Source: Deltaproteobacteria bacterium (lineage in GTDB: Bacteria > Myxococcota_A > Polyangia > HGW-17). From it: DNA of 9,822 nucleotides. This document shows positions 1 through 7,364 of this stretch, one piece after another. The notes below the pieces were generated by a model, which saw only the letters and a list, made by a program, of their open reading frames with translations, was not told where the DNA came from and did not search any database. Position numbers and translations under genes: made by a program. The stretch's first letter is position 1. Each line of letters begins with the position of its first letter. The stretch lies in NCBI GenBank assembly GCA_003249585.1, contig QKIM01000233.1, forward strand, positions 1 to 9,822, given 5' to 3'.

Positions 1-51
1 ACCGCCGACTCCGATCATCAGGAAGGGCGCGAATATTTCGGAGACCTCTGA
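1..51 (+). CDS. C-terminal end of an upstream gene (partial)
   Basis: Frame 1 is open from the window edge and ends at TGA 49-51, giving a 16-residue tail (TADSDHQEGREYFGDL). The stop lies 5 bases before the kinase start at 57. The GGAG at 40-43, the best ribosome-binding candidate for the kinase, lies inside this tail, as is usual in operons. The protein family cannot be told from so few residues. The other two plus frames are also open here, so this is inferred mainly from the close stop/start spacing. Confidence 0.45.
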   Translation, partial: TADSDHQEGREYFGDL

Positions 52-56
52 CGTCC

Positions 57-2852
57 ATGACCGACCTGCACACCCTCTTTACGGAACTGACCGATCCCTG
101 GCAGGATGCCTGCATGCTGGTCAACCTGGATGGAACCATCGCAGCGGCCAACAGGGCCTGTGCGGCGATGTTTCCGATCTCGGGGGCCCGCTCGCTCATT
201 GGGCAGAGGCTGTTTGAACTCGTTCTGGATTCCAGGGAACGGCTTACCTCCTATCTGAAGACCTGCGCCTCGGGGAGGCAGGAGATCCCCGGGGCCCTCA
301 CCTGCCCGAATGCCCGGGGCGAACCTGAGCGGTATCGTGCCTTCGGATATCTGGTTCGGGATACGGTTCACCGCCCCTGTGTGCTGCTGCGCTGCCGCCC
401 CGCCAGGGACGCCTTCAGCCAGTTTACGATTCTGAACAGACAGATGGATGAGTACGCCCGTGCGCATCGGGATCTCCAAAACTCCCATAATCGATTGCGC
501 ATGGTGCTCGACAGTCTGGACGCCATCGTCTACGTGGCCGACATGGAGACCTATGAGCTGCTCTTCATCAACGAGAAGGGGCAGAAGGCATTTGGCAATG
601 TAACCGGAAAATCCTGCTGGCAGGCACTTCAGGGCGAGTCCAAAGGCCCCTGCTCCTTTTGCACCAACACATTCCTGCTCCATCCCGACGGTTCCCCGGC
701 TCCCGTATATAATTGGGAGCACCGGAACCCCCGTACGGGCAACTGGTACATGCTGCGGGACCAGGCGATAGAGTGGACCGACGGCCGCATGGTGCGACTG
801 GAGATCGCCACCGACATTACCCTTCGCAAGGCGGCTGAGTTGGAGCGCCACCTCAGCCAGAACCGCATCGAAGCGCTCCTGAGCCTCTCGCAGCGGAAAT
901 GGAAGAGCCGCGACGAGCTCGTGGATTTCGGGCTGGAGCAGGCGGTCAGGCTGACCGACAGCGGGGTGGGGTATCTGTATCTGATTGATGAGGACCAACG
1001 ACACCGCCACCTGCACACCTGGCCGGGCCAACCCGAGGCAGCGGAGTTCGCTCCGAATCCATTGAAGGTTCCCGTGGGGAATTCGGAAGTATGGACCGAA
1101 TGTGTCTGTCAGAAGCAACCGATCATCCACAATGAAGCAGCAGCAACGCCCGGCACACCGAACCTTCCTGATCTGTGCACCCCTATTTCGCGCCACATAA
1201 GCGTCCCGCTCCTTGAAGAGGGCCAGGTGGTGGCCGTCCTCGGCGTCGGCAAAAAGACGTCACCGTATTCCGACGAGGATGCCCAGCAGCTCACCCTGTT
1301 CGCCCAGAACATGTGGCACATCATCAGGCAGCACAGCAGTGAACGGGCTATTCGTGAGGCCAAGGAGCGGTGGGAGCTCACCTACAACGCCATTGAGGAG
1401 ATTGTCACCATCCACGACGAGGAGATGCGGCTGGTGCTGGCGAACAAGACCGCAGGTGATTTTTTCGGCACCTCCCCCGCGTCCCTGATAGGGATGAAGT
1501 GCCATACACTCTTCAGGGGTTCGGATGAGCCCTGTGAGGGGTGCCCTGAGGTGATGGCACGGGAGGATCTCCAGCCCCACGAAGGGGTCGTCCGGCACGA
1601 CAACCTGAACGTCATCTACCAGGTCTCCTCGGCGCCGCTCATCGACCCGGACAATACCCTGCGCGGCTTTGTCCACATCGCCAAGGATGTGACCAAACAG
1701 TACTTGCTCCAAGAGCAACTGCGACAGACGCAGAAGATGGAAGCCCTGGGCACACTCGCCGGCGGCATTGCCCATGACTTCAACAATATCCTGTCGCCCA
1801 TCCTGGGGTACTCCGATCTCTCGCTCCTGCAGACAGCCCCGGATTCCAGCCTGGCGGGCGATCTCATCCAGATAAAAAAAGCCGCAGAGCGGGCCAAGTG
1901 TCTCGTTCAGCAGATTCTGGCCTTCAGCCGCAAGGCACCGACCGAGAGCCAGTCCATCGACCCCCATCTGGTCATCAAGGAAGCCTTGAAGCTCCTTCGA
2001 GCGTCCCTCCCCTCCACCATCGAGATCCAGCAGAATATTGCCGTCACGGGATGCACGGTCTTCGCCGATCCTACACAGATCCACCAGATCGTCATGAATC
2101 TGTGCACCAACGCCTATCACGCGATGCAGCAAAGCGGGGGCATCCTTCGGGTCAGCCTGCAGCAGGTGACAGTCACCGAGGCGGAGGTGGACGAACAGGG
2201 CATGGATATAGACCCCGGCGTCTTCGCCCGGCTGACCATACGGGATACGGGATGCGGCATGGAGCCCAGGGTCCTGGATCGCATCTTCGACCCCTACTTC
2301 ACTACGAAGAAAAAGGGGGAAGGCACGGGGCTGGGTCTCTCGGTGGTACACGGGATCGTCAAGAACTACCGGGGGCATGTGTCGGTGGAGAGCGAACGGG
2401 ACAAGGGCACCACGGTCCACGTCTACCTGCCTCGTATTCTGGCCACTCCAACCGATGCGGATGACGGGCAGGTGTATCTCCCCGGAGGCGATGAACGGAT
2501 CCTCGTCGTGGACGACGAGGAGACCATCGCGACCTTGATGGAGCGGATGCTGGGAAGCCTGGGCTATCAGGTGCACACCACGACGGCGAGTCCCGAGGCC
2601 CTGGATCTGTTCCACGAAAATCCCTACGGGTTCGACCTCATCATTTCGGACATGACCATGCCCCACCTGACGGGCACGGAGCTCTCCCAGTTGGTTCTGA
2701 TGGAGCGCCCCGACATGCCCATCATCCTGTGCACGGGGTTCAGCAAGCTCATCACCCGGGAGATGGCACTGGCCATGGGGATCAGGGAATTTTTCACCAA
2801 ACCCGTCACCTTGCACGAACTGGCGATGGCCATTCGTCGTATTCTCACGTAA
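57..2852 (+). CDS. Cytoplasmic hybrid sensor histidine kinase (PAS-PAS-GAF-PAS-HisKA-HATPase-REC)
   Basis: 931 residues. It should sense a cytoplasmic signal, autophosphorylate on His and pass phosphate to its own receiver domain. Approximate domain order: PAS1 10-115, a helical linker, PAS2 147-258, GAF 283-426, PAS3 438-550, HisKA 553-625, HATPase 670-790 and REC 815-930. Visible key residues are H573 in HDFNN, N685 of the N box, D730 in DTGCGM, G756 in GTGLGLS, and in REC D819/D820, phospho-acceptor D865 (SDMTMP), T893 and K915. All catalytic residues are present. There is no signal peptide or membrane helix. PAS2 and PAS3 each carry a Cys triad (C187/C199/C202 and C482/C493/C496), which suggests a metal or redox cofactor; that part is inference. 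No DNA-binding output domain is present, so a separate regulator is expected. The ATG at 57 has only a distant GGAG (40-43). The frame is open to the window edge but shows no other ATG, GTG or TTG there. Confidence 0.95.
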   Translation: MTDLHTLFTELTDPWQDACMLVNLDGTIAAANRACAAMFPISGARSLIGQRLFELVLDSRERLTSYLKTCASGRQEIPGALTCPNARGEPERYRAFGYLVRDTVHRPCVLLRCRPARDAFSQFTILNRQMDEYARAHRDLQNSHNRLRMVLDSLDAIVYVADMETYELLFINEKGQKAFGNVTGKSCWQALQGESKGPCSFCTNTFLLHPDGSPAPVYNWEHRNPRTGNWYMLRDQAIEWTDGRMVRLEIATDITLRKAAELERHLSQNRIEALLSLSQRKWKSRDELVDFGLEQAVRLTDSGVGYLYLIDEDQRHRHLHTWPGQPEAAEFAPNPLKVPVGNSEVWTECVCQKQPIIHNEAAATPGTPNLPDLCTPISRHISVPLLEEGQVVAVLGVGKKTSPYSDEDAQQLTLFAQNMWHIIRQHSSERAIREAKERWELTYNAIEEIVTIHDEEMRLVLANKTAGDFFGTSPASLIGMKCHTLFRGSDEPCEGCPEVMAREDLQPHEGVVRHDNLNVIYQVSSAPLIDPDNTLRGFVHIAKDVTKQYLLQEQLRQTQKMEALGTLAGGIAHDFNNILSPILGYSDLSLLQTAPDSSLAGDLIQIKKAAERAKCLVQQILAFSRKAPTESQSIDPHLVIKEALKLLRASLPSTIEIQQNIAVTGCTVFADPTQIHQIVMNLCTNAYHAMQQSGGILRVSLQQVTVTEAEVDEQGMDIDPGVFARLTIRDTGCGMEPRVLDRIFDPYFTTKKKGEGTGLGLSVVHGIVKNYRGHVSVESERDKGTTVHVYLPRILATPTDADDGQVYLPGGDERILVVDDEETIATLMERMLGSLGYQVHTTTASPEALDLFHENPYGFDLIISDMTMPHLTGTELSQLVLMERPDMPIILCTGFSKLITREMALAMGIREFFTKPVTLHELAMAIRRILT

Positions 2853-2932
2853 AAACAGGATACCCCCCCTCTTTACTCGCCGGGGCAGGTGTGGCAGGAT
2901 CGAGGGGAACCCACCGATAGACCACCACGTTC

Positions 2933-2936
2933 GAGG
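2933..2936 (+). promoter_or_regulatory. Ribosome binding site of the 570-residue lipoprotein gene
   Basis: GAGG lies 6 bases before the ATG at 2943. A second ATG follows at once (2946), but the spacing favours the first. The 90-base gap 2853-2942 shows no convincing -35/-10 pair and no hairpin followed by a T run, so read-through from the kinase gene is possible. Confidence 0.6.
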
Positions 2937-2942
2937 TAGACC

Positions 2943-4655
2943 ATGATGTTCCGCACCTGTCTCTTCCTGACTGCCCTGCTTGTCATCGCCTGCGGGAGGG
3001 GCGAGGACGTCCCTCCCAAGCCTGTCGACTCCCCAAATGGTGGACCCGTACAGTTCCTTGACCGGGGAGGGAAGACCATCGCCGGACTCGAAAAGACGCC
3101 CTTCGTTCGCATCACGCCGGATGGCGTCTTCCTGGAGGGCTTTCAGTACGTCACTCTGGGCACGAACTTCGCCCTCCCCGCGGGACCGACAGGGGTCGCC
3201 CTGCGGCCCCTCCTGGGCGCCTTTGAGGCGGCGCGCTGCGAGGTAGGTTCGGGACGCCCCCTGACCGGGGGCTCCTGGCTCGAAGGCGGCAAGGGCATGA
3301 ACATCATCTCGGCCGGCGAGAAGATCTGCATCCCCGGGGACCGCTTCGCCGGGGACTTCGCCCTCATCGCCGCCGATGAAACCCCCATGTCCCTGTTGAA
3401 AGAGGTCATCGGGGTGGCTCGCAAGGCTGGCTTCACCGGTGTCCGAATCGGACAGAAGACCAGCAAGGGCCGCTACACACTGATCTCGCTGAATCACTTC
3501 GTCCGCAGCCCGCGCTTTGAATACACTCCAGACAAGAGCGCAGCCATCCCCGCCGATGAAAATCCCGTCGAGAAGGGGGAGGCCCCAAAACCCAGGGCGC
3601 CCCGGGGACGGGGCACTGCCATGAAGGCTCCCGGGAAGGCCCCGTCCACATCGCCCGGTGTCAAGGGCGCCGGTATCACAGGCATCCTCTCGTCACAACC
3701 GGGCATATTGACCTCAGGGCCGGGGCGGTTCGGAGAGCCGGAAGATCCGACGAAGGATTCCATCCTGGGCCAGATCCCCCGGCGCTTCAGGCACAGGCTG
3801 CACAGCTCCGATCATGTCCAGACCGTCGCCCTGTACGTGGGCAACGGGGGCATCTCCCTCACGTCCCGGATCATCGGTGTAAAGACCGGGCCGAAAGTGC
3901 CGTCGGTGGTAAAACTCGGCCTGCCCCTGGACGCTCCTGCGGTCCAAAAGCTGCGGATGGCTCTGCGTGAGGCCCAGAAAGCAAACAGGGAGGAGAAGGA
4001 CTACCCGGACCTGGCCCTTTTGACCCTCGAGAAGAAGACCCCCTACCACCTCCTTTGGAAGGTCGTGAATGCCCTCCGCGATCTCCCCGGGACCCCCATG
4101 AAATCCGCGTGCACCCTGGTGAATCCGCTGCCGACCCGCCGGGAAATCCCAAAGGCATCGACCGCGCGGCTGGGCCAGGTGGCGGGCACTTGCATGTTCC
4201 CCAGACTCGCCGTCCTCATCGTCGATGATGCCGAGGCCGCGCTGAAGTTCCGCATCGACCGGGCCCAAAACCCTGACAGGAACGTCATCGGGACGGCCGG
4301 CGTGGTCGGCCGCATTCAGAGCAGGAACATCACCGTGCAGCATGGCAGGATCAACGTCTTCGGGAAGCTCGACCCGCTTGAGGTCCGCATTGTCGTCCGC
4401 GCGCACCGACGGGAAGTGCACCACTGCTACCAGGAGGGACTGAAGAAGGACAAGACCCTCTCAGGCATGGTGCGCGCCGCCTTCCTGATCCTGCCCAGCG
4501 GCAAGCCCAGATCCTGTGAAATCTCTCTACATCTGAAGGACCCCGCCGTAGGCACCTGCATCTGCAAACGACTCAACACGTGGACGTTCCCCAAACCGCA
4601 GGGCGGCCTCGCCAAAGTCTCTTTCACCTGGGTGCTCAGGCCAGGCAGCAAATAA
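2943..4655 (+). CDS. Lipoprotein with two ExbD-like modules and a C-terminal AgmX/PglI-type domain
   Basis: 570 residues. The N-terminus is a lipoprotein signal peptide with lipobox VIAC, lipidated Cys C17 and +2 Gly. Module 1 (about 53-170) and module 2 (about 293-440) both contain a D-x-A-L, then T-P, then L-L-x-x-V pattern (138-155 and 356-374). This resembles the periplasmic fold of ExbD/TolR proteins. A Pro/Gly/Lys-rich linker (about 195-285) joins them. The C-terminal 110 residues (about 455-566) match the AgmX/PglI C-terminal family of myxobacteria: G-K-L-D-x-x-x-V-R, C495 in HHCYQEGL, C525, C539/C541 in GTCICKRL, W-x-F-P-x-P-x-G-G, then a final beta strand. That family is related to gliding and Tol/Ton-like proteins, so an envelope force-transfer or scaffold role is possible, but substrate and partners are unknown. 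The AgmX/PglI call is firm; the ExbD-like call is moderate. Confidence 0.88.
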   Translation: MMFRTCLFLTALLVIACGRGEDVPPKPVDSPNGGPVQFLDRGGKTIAGLEKTPFVRITPDGVFLEGFQYVTLGTNFALPAGPTGVALRPLLGAFEAARCEVGSGRPLTGGSWLEGGKGMNIISAGEKICIPGDRFAGDFALIAADETPMSLLKEVIGVARKAGFTGVRIGQKTSKGRYTLISLNHFVRSPRFEYTPDKSAAIPADENPVEKGEAPKPRAPRGRGTAMKAPGKAPSTSPGVKGAGITGILSSQPGILTSGPGRFGEPEDPTKDSILGQIPRRFRHRLHSSDHVQTVALYVGNGGISLTSRIIGVKTGPKVPSVVKLGLPLDAPAVQKLRMALREAQKANREEKDYPDLALLTLEKKTPYHLLWKVVNALRDLPGTPMKSACTLVNPLPTRREIPKASTARLGQVAGTCMFPRLAVLIVDDAEAALKFRIDRAQNPDRNVIGTAGVVGRIQSRNITVQHGRINVFGKLDPLEVRIVVRAHRREVHHCYQEGLKKDKTLSGMVRAAFLILPSGKPRSCEISLHLKDPAVGTCICKRLNTWTFPKPQGGLAKVSFTWVLRPGSK

Positions 4656-4680
4656 CCACAGGTCGCAGGAGTGGGGGGTT

Positions 4681-5718
4681 TCAGGGAGTCGTCTGGGAGA
4701 CGGGGTAGGCGCAACGGAAGCCCGAGGAGGGGAAGCCGTTCCTGGAGTGGGCCCGGTGCCGGCTGGCGGACCGCAGCGCGCCGGCCGTTCCGAACCACGC
4801 CCCGCCACGATCCATCTTCCAGTACCCGAAGGTCGAGGTCACGGGGTTGGTCCCCTCGGCCTCGGGATCGTTGAACCGCGACGCGTCGTAGGTGTCCATG
4901 ACCCACTCCTGGAGGTTGCCCGCGAGGTCCAGATGACCCCAGCGCCCGGCCCCAGCGGGTTTGCTCCCCACGGGCAGGATGTCGCCCTCACAGCCGGCCA
5001 TGGAGGCCCGGTCGCAGTCGGGCGCCTCGTTGCCCCAGGGATACGCGCGGTTCTCGTCCCCGCCGGCCGCGGCGTACTCCCACTCGGCCTCCGTGGGGAG
5101 GCGGCCGCCGTCCCAGATGCAGAAGGCCTGGGCGTAGAACCAGGCGACACAGTTCATGGGCAGGTGATCATGGACCCGGTTGTTCTCGCTGTCCCAGGTC
5201 TGGTAGGCGCCGTGGCAGGTGAGGATGTTCTGCATCTCGTCCATGGTCGAGGCCAGCAGCCACTGGAAGTTGTTCCATCCCGTGCTCTCGACCCCGTAGA
5301 CCGCCCCCGCGCCGTCCGTGGGATACCAGTGACGCGCCTGGATGAATTTCCGGAACCGCCCGACAGTGACCTCGTACTTGTCCAGGTAGAAGGAGCCGAC
5401 GGTGACGGTGACCTCCGGCGTGGCTGAGGCGCGCTGCTCGTCGGCGTTGAGGTCCGAGGCCGCCGGGTAGGCGTCGGGGCCGTCCGCTGACCGCCCCATG
5501 AGGAAGGTCCCGCCCTCGACCAGGATGTTGGCGCAGCAGTCCTCGCCCTGGCACTCGTCCCCCGCGAGTCCCCGGCATGAGGGGCCCGTGGGGCCGTAGG
5601 TGAGGCCGTCCACCACGTAGGGGTCCCCGGTGCGCTCGCCCCCGGCCTCTTTTTTCGAGCCCGAGCAGGCCCCCAGCACCACGACTGCGCAAACACAAAG
5701 CATGTTCATGGTCTTCAT
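4681..5718 (-). CDS. FGE-sulfatase-fold lipoprotein, probably without FGE catalysis
   Basis: 345 residues from the ATG at 5718-5716. A GTG three codons upstream (5727) is possible but lies inside the Shine-Dalgarno GAGG, so the ATG is preferred. The signal peptide ends in lipobox LGAC with lipidated C18. A Cys-rich segment (SCRGL, ECQGEDCC) precedes the FGE-sulfatase domain, which begins at VEGGTFLMGR. Family marks are YLDKYEVTVGRFRKF, LPTEAEWEYAAAGG, PWGNEAPDC, LDLAGNLQEWVMD, RGGAW and the terminal GFRCAYP. True formylglycine-generating enzymes place two catalytic Cys in the RGGS-x-x-C-x4-C region. Here the matching positions are G310 and L315, so sulfatase activation is unlikely and a ligand-binding or structural role is more probable. 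The gene starts 2 bases after the beta-helix gene stops, which implies co-transcription and translational coupling. Length and layout fit the many FGE-domain lipoproteins of Myxococcota. Confidence 0.93.
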   Translation of the reverse strand: MKTMNMLCVCAVVVLGACSGSKKEAGGERTGDPYVVDGLTYGPTGPSCRGLAGDECQGEDCCANILVEGGTFLMGRSADGPDAYPAASDLNADEQRASATPEVTVTVGSFYLDKYEVTVGRFRKFIQARHWYPTDGAGAVYGVESTGWNNFQWLLASTMDEMQNILTCHGAYQTWDSENNRVHDHLPMNCVAWFYAQAFCIWDGGRLPTEAEWEYAAAGGDENRAYPWGNEAPDCDRASMAGCEGDILPVGSKPAGAGRWGHLDLAGNLQEWVMDTYDASRFNDPEAEGTNPVTSTFGYWKMDRGGAWFGTAGALRSASRHRAHSRNGFPSSGFRCAYPVSQTTP

Positions 5719-5720
5719 GG

Positions 5721-7151
5721 CTACCACCTCGATGGATCGGAGTTGGTGAAGGGTTCATCGGCGTCCATGGGAATGGAGAGGGCCTCCCCCTGCAGCTGGT
5801 TGTTCTGGGCGTATCCCTTGACGTACCGCAGCTTGTACGCCTCGGAGACCTCCCCCTCGATCTCGTTGTCGAAGAGCTCCAGGCAGTTGATGTGGGTCGC
5901 CAGCATGCCCACATCCGTGAAGTGGTTGCCCCGCACCACGTAGCGGGAGTCGTACATCATGTGGAGCCCCCCGGTCTGGAAGGTGTTGTCCAGGATGAAG
6001 TTCCCGTAGGGGTTGGTCCGCTCCCGGTAGTTGGAGTAGGTGATGATCATCCAGCGCCCGTTGACGTTGGGAAGATTCTGGATGAAGGTGTTGCCCTGCA
6101 CCACCTGGTTGGTGTCGCTCCAGTAGACGAGGCCGCCGTCGATGGCCGCCTCCTCGTTCTCGGTCTCGTCGAAGACGTTCTCCTCGATCCACACGTTGCG
6201 TCCGGAGCAGTTGACCACACCGCCTCCGCGGTTGTTCTCGAGCCGGTTGCCCCGGATGATGATGTCGTGGTCGTCCCGCCCCTGTCCCTCGATGTCGATG
6301 CCGAACTGCGGGGCCGTGCCGCGGGTGTTGTGGATGTGGTTGTTCTCAATGTTGATCGAGGAGCCACCCACGACGGAGATGCCCTGCCGCCGGTTGTTGT
6401 CGATGTCGCAGTTGCGCACGGTGACGTGGCTGGTGGTCTCCCCCGAGGCTGCCGAGCCGCCCAGGATGAGCACGCCGTCACCCCCGGCGTCCCGCAGGGT
6501 CACGCCGTCGATGAGCACCCGACTGCTCAGGTTGTCCACGCACACCGCGTGGCTCTCCTCCTGGGTGGAGCCCGTATTGTAGTCGTGGGTCATCCGGTCT
6601 CCCTCGATGGTCCCGCCGATGATGGCCACATCCTCCTGGGCGCCGACGCTGACCACGCAGTAGGCGGGCGCCTCGCTCTCGATGAGCTTCAGCGTGGTGG
6701 TCTCGTCCATGACCAGGGCCGTGCCGCTGCGCAGCCTTATGGAGTCGGCCCAATAGTAGCCGCCGTCCTGGGTGTCGATGCCCACGAGGTAGGTCCCCGT
6801 GGGGAGGTGGATGTACCCGCCACCTGCCTCGGCCACCTGGTCGATGACGCCCTGGAGGCCCTGGGTGGTCTCCGTGGCGTGGGTCCCGTCGCTGTAGATG
6901 CCCCACTCCATGAGGTCCACATTGTAGTCGATGTCGGGGATCTCGGGCAGCTCCACCACCGGACGCGCCGGCATCGCCTGGGGAAACTCGCAGGGATCCC
7001 AGGCGCCGTCGGAGGTCCCCGACGCCGGGGCGGGGATCTGGACACTGTAGTCCACCTCGCTGTAGTCGGCGCTCCCCTGGTCGTCATCACAGGAGAACAG
7101 CGACAGGCTCATGAGCAATGGAACGAGGATATTCACGGGACGCAGTTTCAT
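5721..7151 (-). CDS. Right-handed parallel beta-helix lipoprotein
   Basis: 476 residues from the ATG at 7151-7149, chosen because AAGGAG lies 5 bases upstream; an in-frame GTG at 7178 has no such site. The signal peptide ends in LFSC (C21), followed by Asp-Asp-Asp. After a linker, the motif GIYSDGTHATETTQGLQ with a following GGGYIHLPTGTYLVG is the usual entry to pectate-lyase-3/tailspike-type beta-helices. From about residue 155 onward there are repeated strands of the type V-x-I-x-x-N-x-I-x-x-N, for example VTVRNCDIDNN, INIENNHIHN, IIIRGNRLENN and VWIEENVFDE, which are the coils of the helix. Such proteins bind or cleave polysaccharide. No specific lyase or epimerase active site is recognised, so activity is unassigned. 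It is the first gene of a two-gene unit with the FGE-fold lipoprotein and is transcribed away from the 7365 gene. Confidence 0.92.
   Translation of the reverse strand: MKLRPVNILVPLLMSLSLFSCDDDQGSADYSEVDYSVQIPAPASGTSDGAWDPCEFPQAMPARPVVELPEIPDIDYNVDLMEWGIYSDGTHATETTQGLQGVIDQVAEAGGGYIHLPTGTYLVGIDTQDGGYYWADSIRLRSGTALVMDETTTLKLIESEAPAYCVVSVGAQEDVAIIGGTIEGDRMTHDYNTGSTQEESHAVCVDNLSSRVLIDGVTLRDAGGDGVLILGGSAASGETTSHVTVRNCDIDNNRRQGISVVGGSSINIENNHIHNTRGTAPQFGIDIEGQGRDDHDIIIRGNRLENNRGGGVVNCSGRNVWIEENVFDETENEEAAIDGGLVYWSDTNQVVQGNTFIQNLPNVNGRWMIITYSNYRERTNPYGNFILDNTFQTGGLHMMYDSRYVVRGNHFTDVGMLATHINCLELFDNEIEGEVSEAYKLRYVKGYAQNNQLQGEALSIPMDADEPFTNSDPSRW
5726..5730 (-). promoter_or_regulatory. Ribosome binding site that decides the FGE-fold gene start
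   Basis: On the minus strand GAGGT reads from 5730 to 5726, about 8 bases before the ATG at 5718. It lies within the last codons of the beta-helix gene, whose TAG is at 5723-5721. The GTG at 5727 overlaps this site, so it is a poor start. Confidence 0.65.
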
Positions 7152-7252
7152 GGGCGCTCCTTCTTTTTCGCCCCCCACTGTACCATCACGGGCTCCGTGG
7201 AGGGAAGTGGCGGCGAGATTTTTTTGTCGGAGATACTCCTGGCGGTGGGAGG

Positions 7253-7281
7253 TTGCATTGCGCAGGGGTCCCGGGTATGCT
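7253..7281 (+). promoter_or_regulatory. Candidate sigma70-type promoter for the 7365 gene
   Basis: TTGCAT (7253-7258) and TATGCT (7276-7281) are separated by exactly 17 bases. Each shares four positions with the TTGACA/TATAAT consensus. Transcription would start near 7288 and leave a leader of about 75 bases before the ATG at 7365. It is located in the right intergenic region and orientation, but it is unverified. Confidence 0.45.
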
Positions 7282-7352
7282 CATCTGAAAAGTCCCAAGT
7301 TCCTCTACAGTGCCATCGTAGACGCCGTAGAGATACCCTAGACACCGTCTGT

Positions 7353-7357
7353 GGAGG
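7353..7357 (+). promoter_or_regulatory. Ribosome binding site of the 7365 gene
   Basis: GGAGG lies 7 bases before the ATG at 7365. Together with the signal peptide that begins there, it fixes this start, although the frame is open far upstream, through the intergenic region and antisense to the beta-helix gene. Confidence 0.75.
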
Positions 7358-7364
7358 TACCAGC

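Larger units (their letters stand above)
7152..7364. promoter_or_regulatory. Divergent intergenic region between two lipoprotein genes
   Basis: 213 bases separate the beta-helix gene start (7151, minus) and the 7365 gene start (plus). It must hold the promoters of both units unless they are read from elsewhere. A good sigma70-like promoter is visible on the plus strand at 7253-7281. On the minus strand the best -10-like hexamer is TACAGT near 7200, with no good -35 partner, so no call is made there. Small direct and inverted repeats lie at 7273-7348. No intrinsic terminator is seen. Confidence 0.6.

Noticed and set aside
18..1196. 392-codon minus-strand open frame opposite the N-terminal part of the kinase
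   Set aside because: It is antisense to intact PAS and GAF domains and shows no recognisable motif.
2853..2942. Possible terminator or promoter between the kinase and lipoprotein genes
   Set aside because: There is no stable hairpin with a T run and no -35/-10 pair close to consensus; only the ribosome site is convincing.
1260..3497. 745-codon minus-strand open frame opposite the kinase and the 2943 lipoprotein
   Set aside because: It spans two well-supported plus-strand genes and the gap between them, has no domain pattern, and is explained by GC-rich codon bias.
4656..4680. Possible terminator between the convergent genes
   Set aside because: Only a 4-base stem (CCAC/GTGG) with a long loop and no proper T run is present.
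4747..5427. 226-codon plus-strand open frame opposite the FGE-fold gene
   Set aside because: The minus strand carries all FGE-sulfatase family motifs; the plus translation is a compositional shadow.
7230..7259. Possible sigma54 promoter (GG...GC) upstream of the 7365 gene
   Set aside because: The spacing between the GG and GC elements is 9 or 12 bases rather than the required 10, and the flanks do not match.
5892..7364. Long plus-strand open frame antisense to the beta-helix gene, continuous with the 7365 lipoprotein frame
   Set aside because: The beta-helix repeats on the minus strand are clearly the real coding sense. The plus translation is low-complexity V/D/G/H-rich, and the signal peptide and GGAGG mark the true start at 7365. 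High GC suppresses stop codons in the antisense frame.
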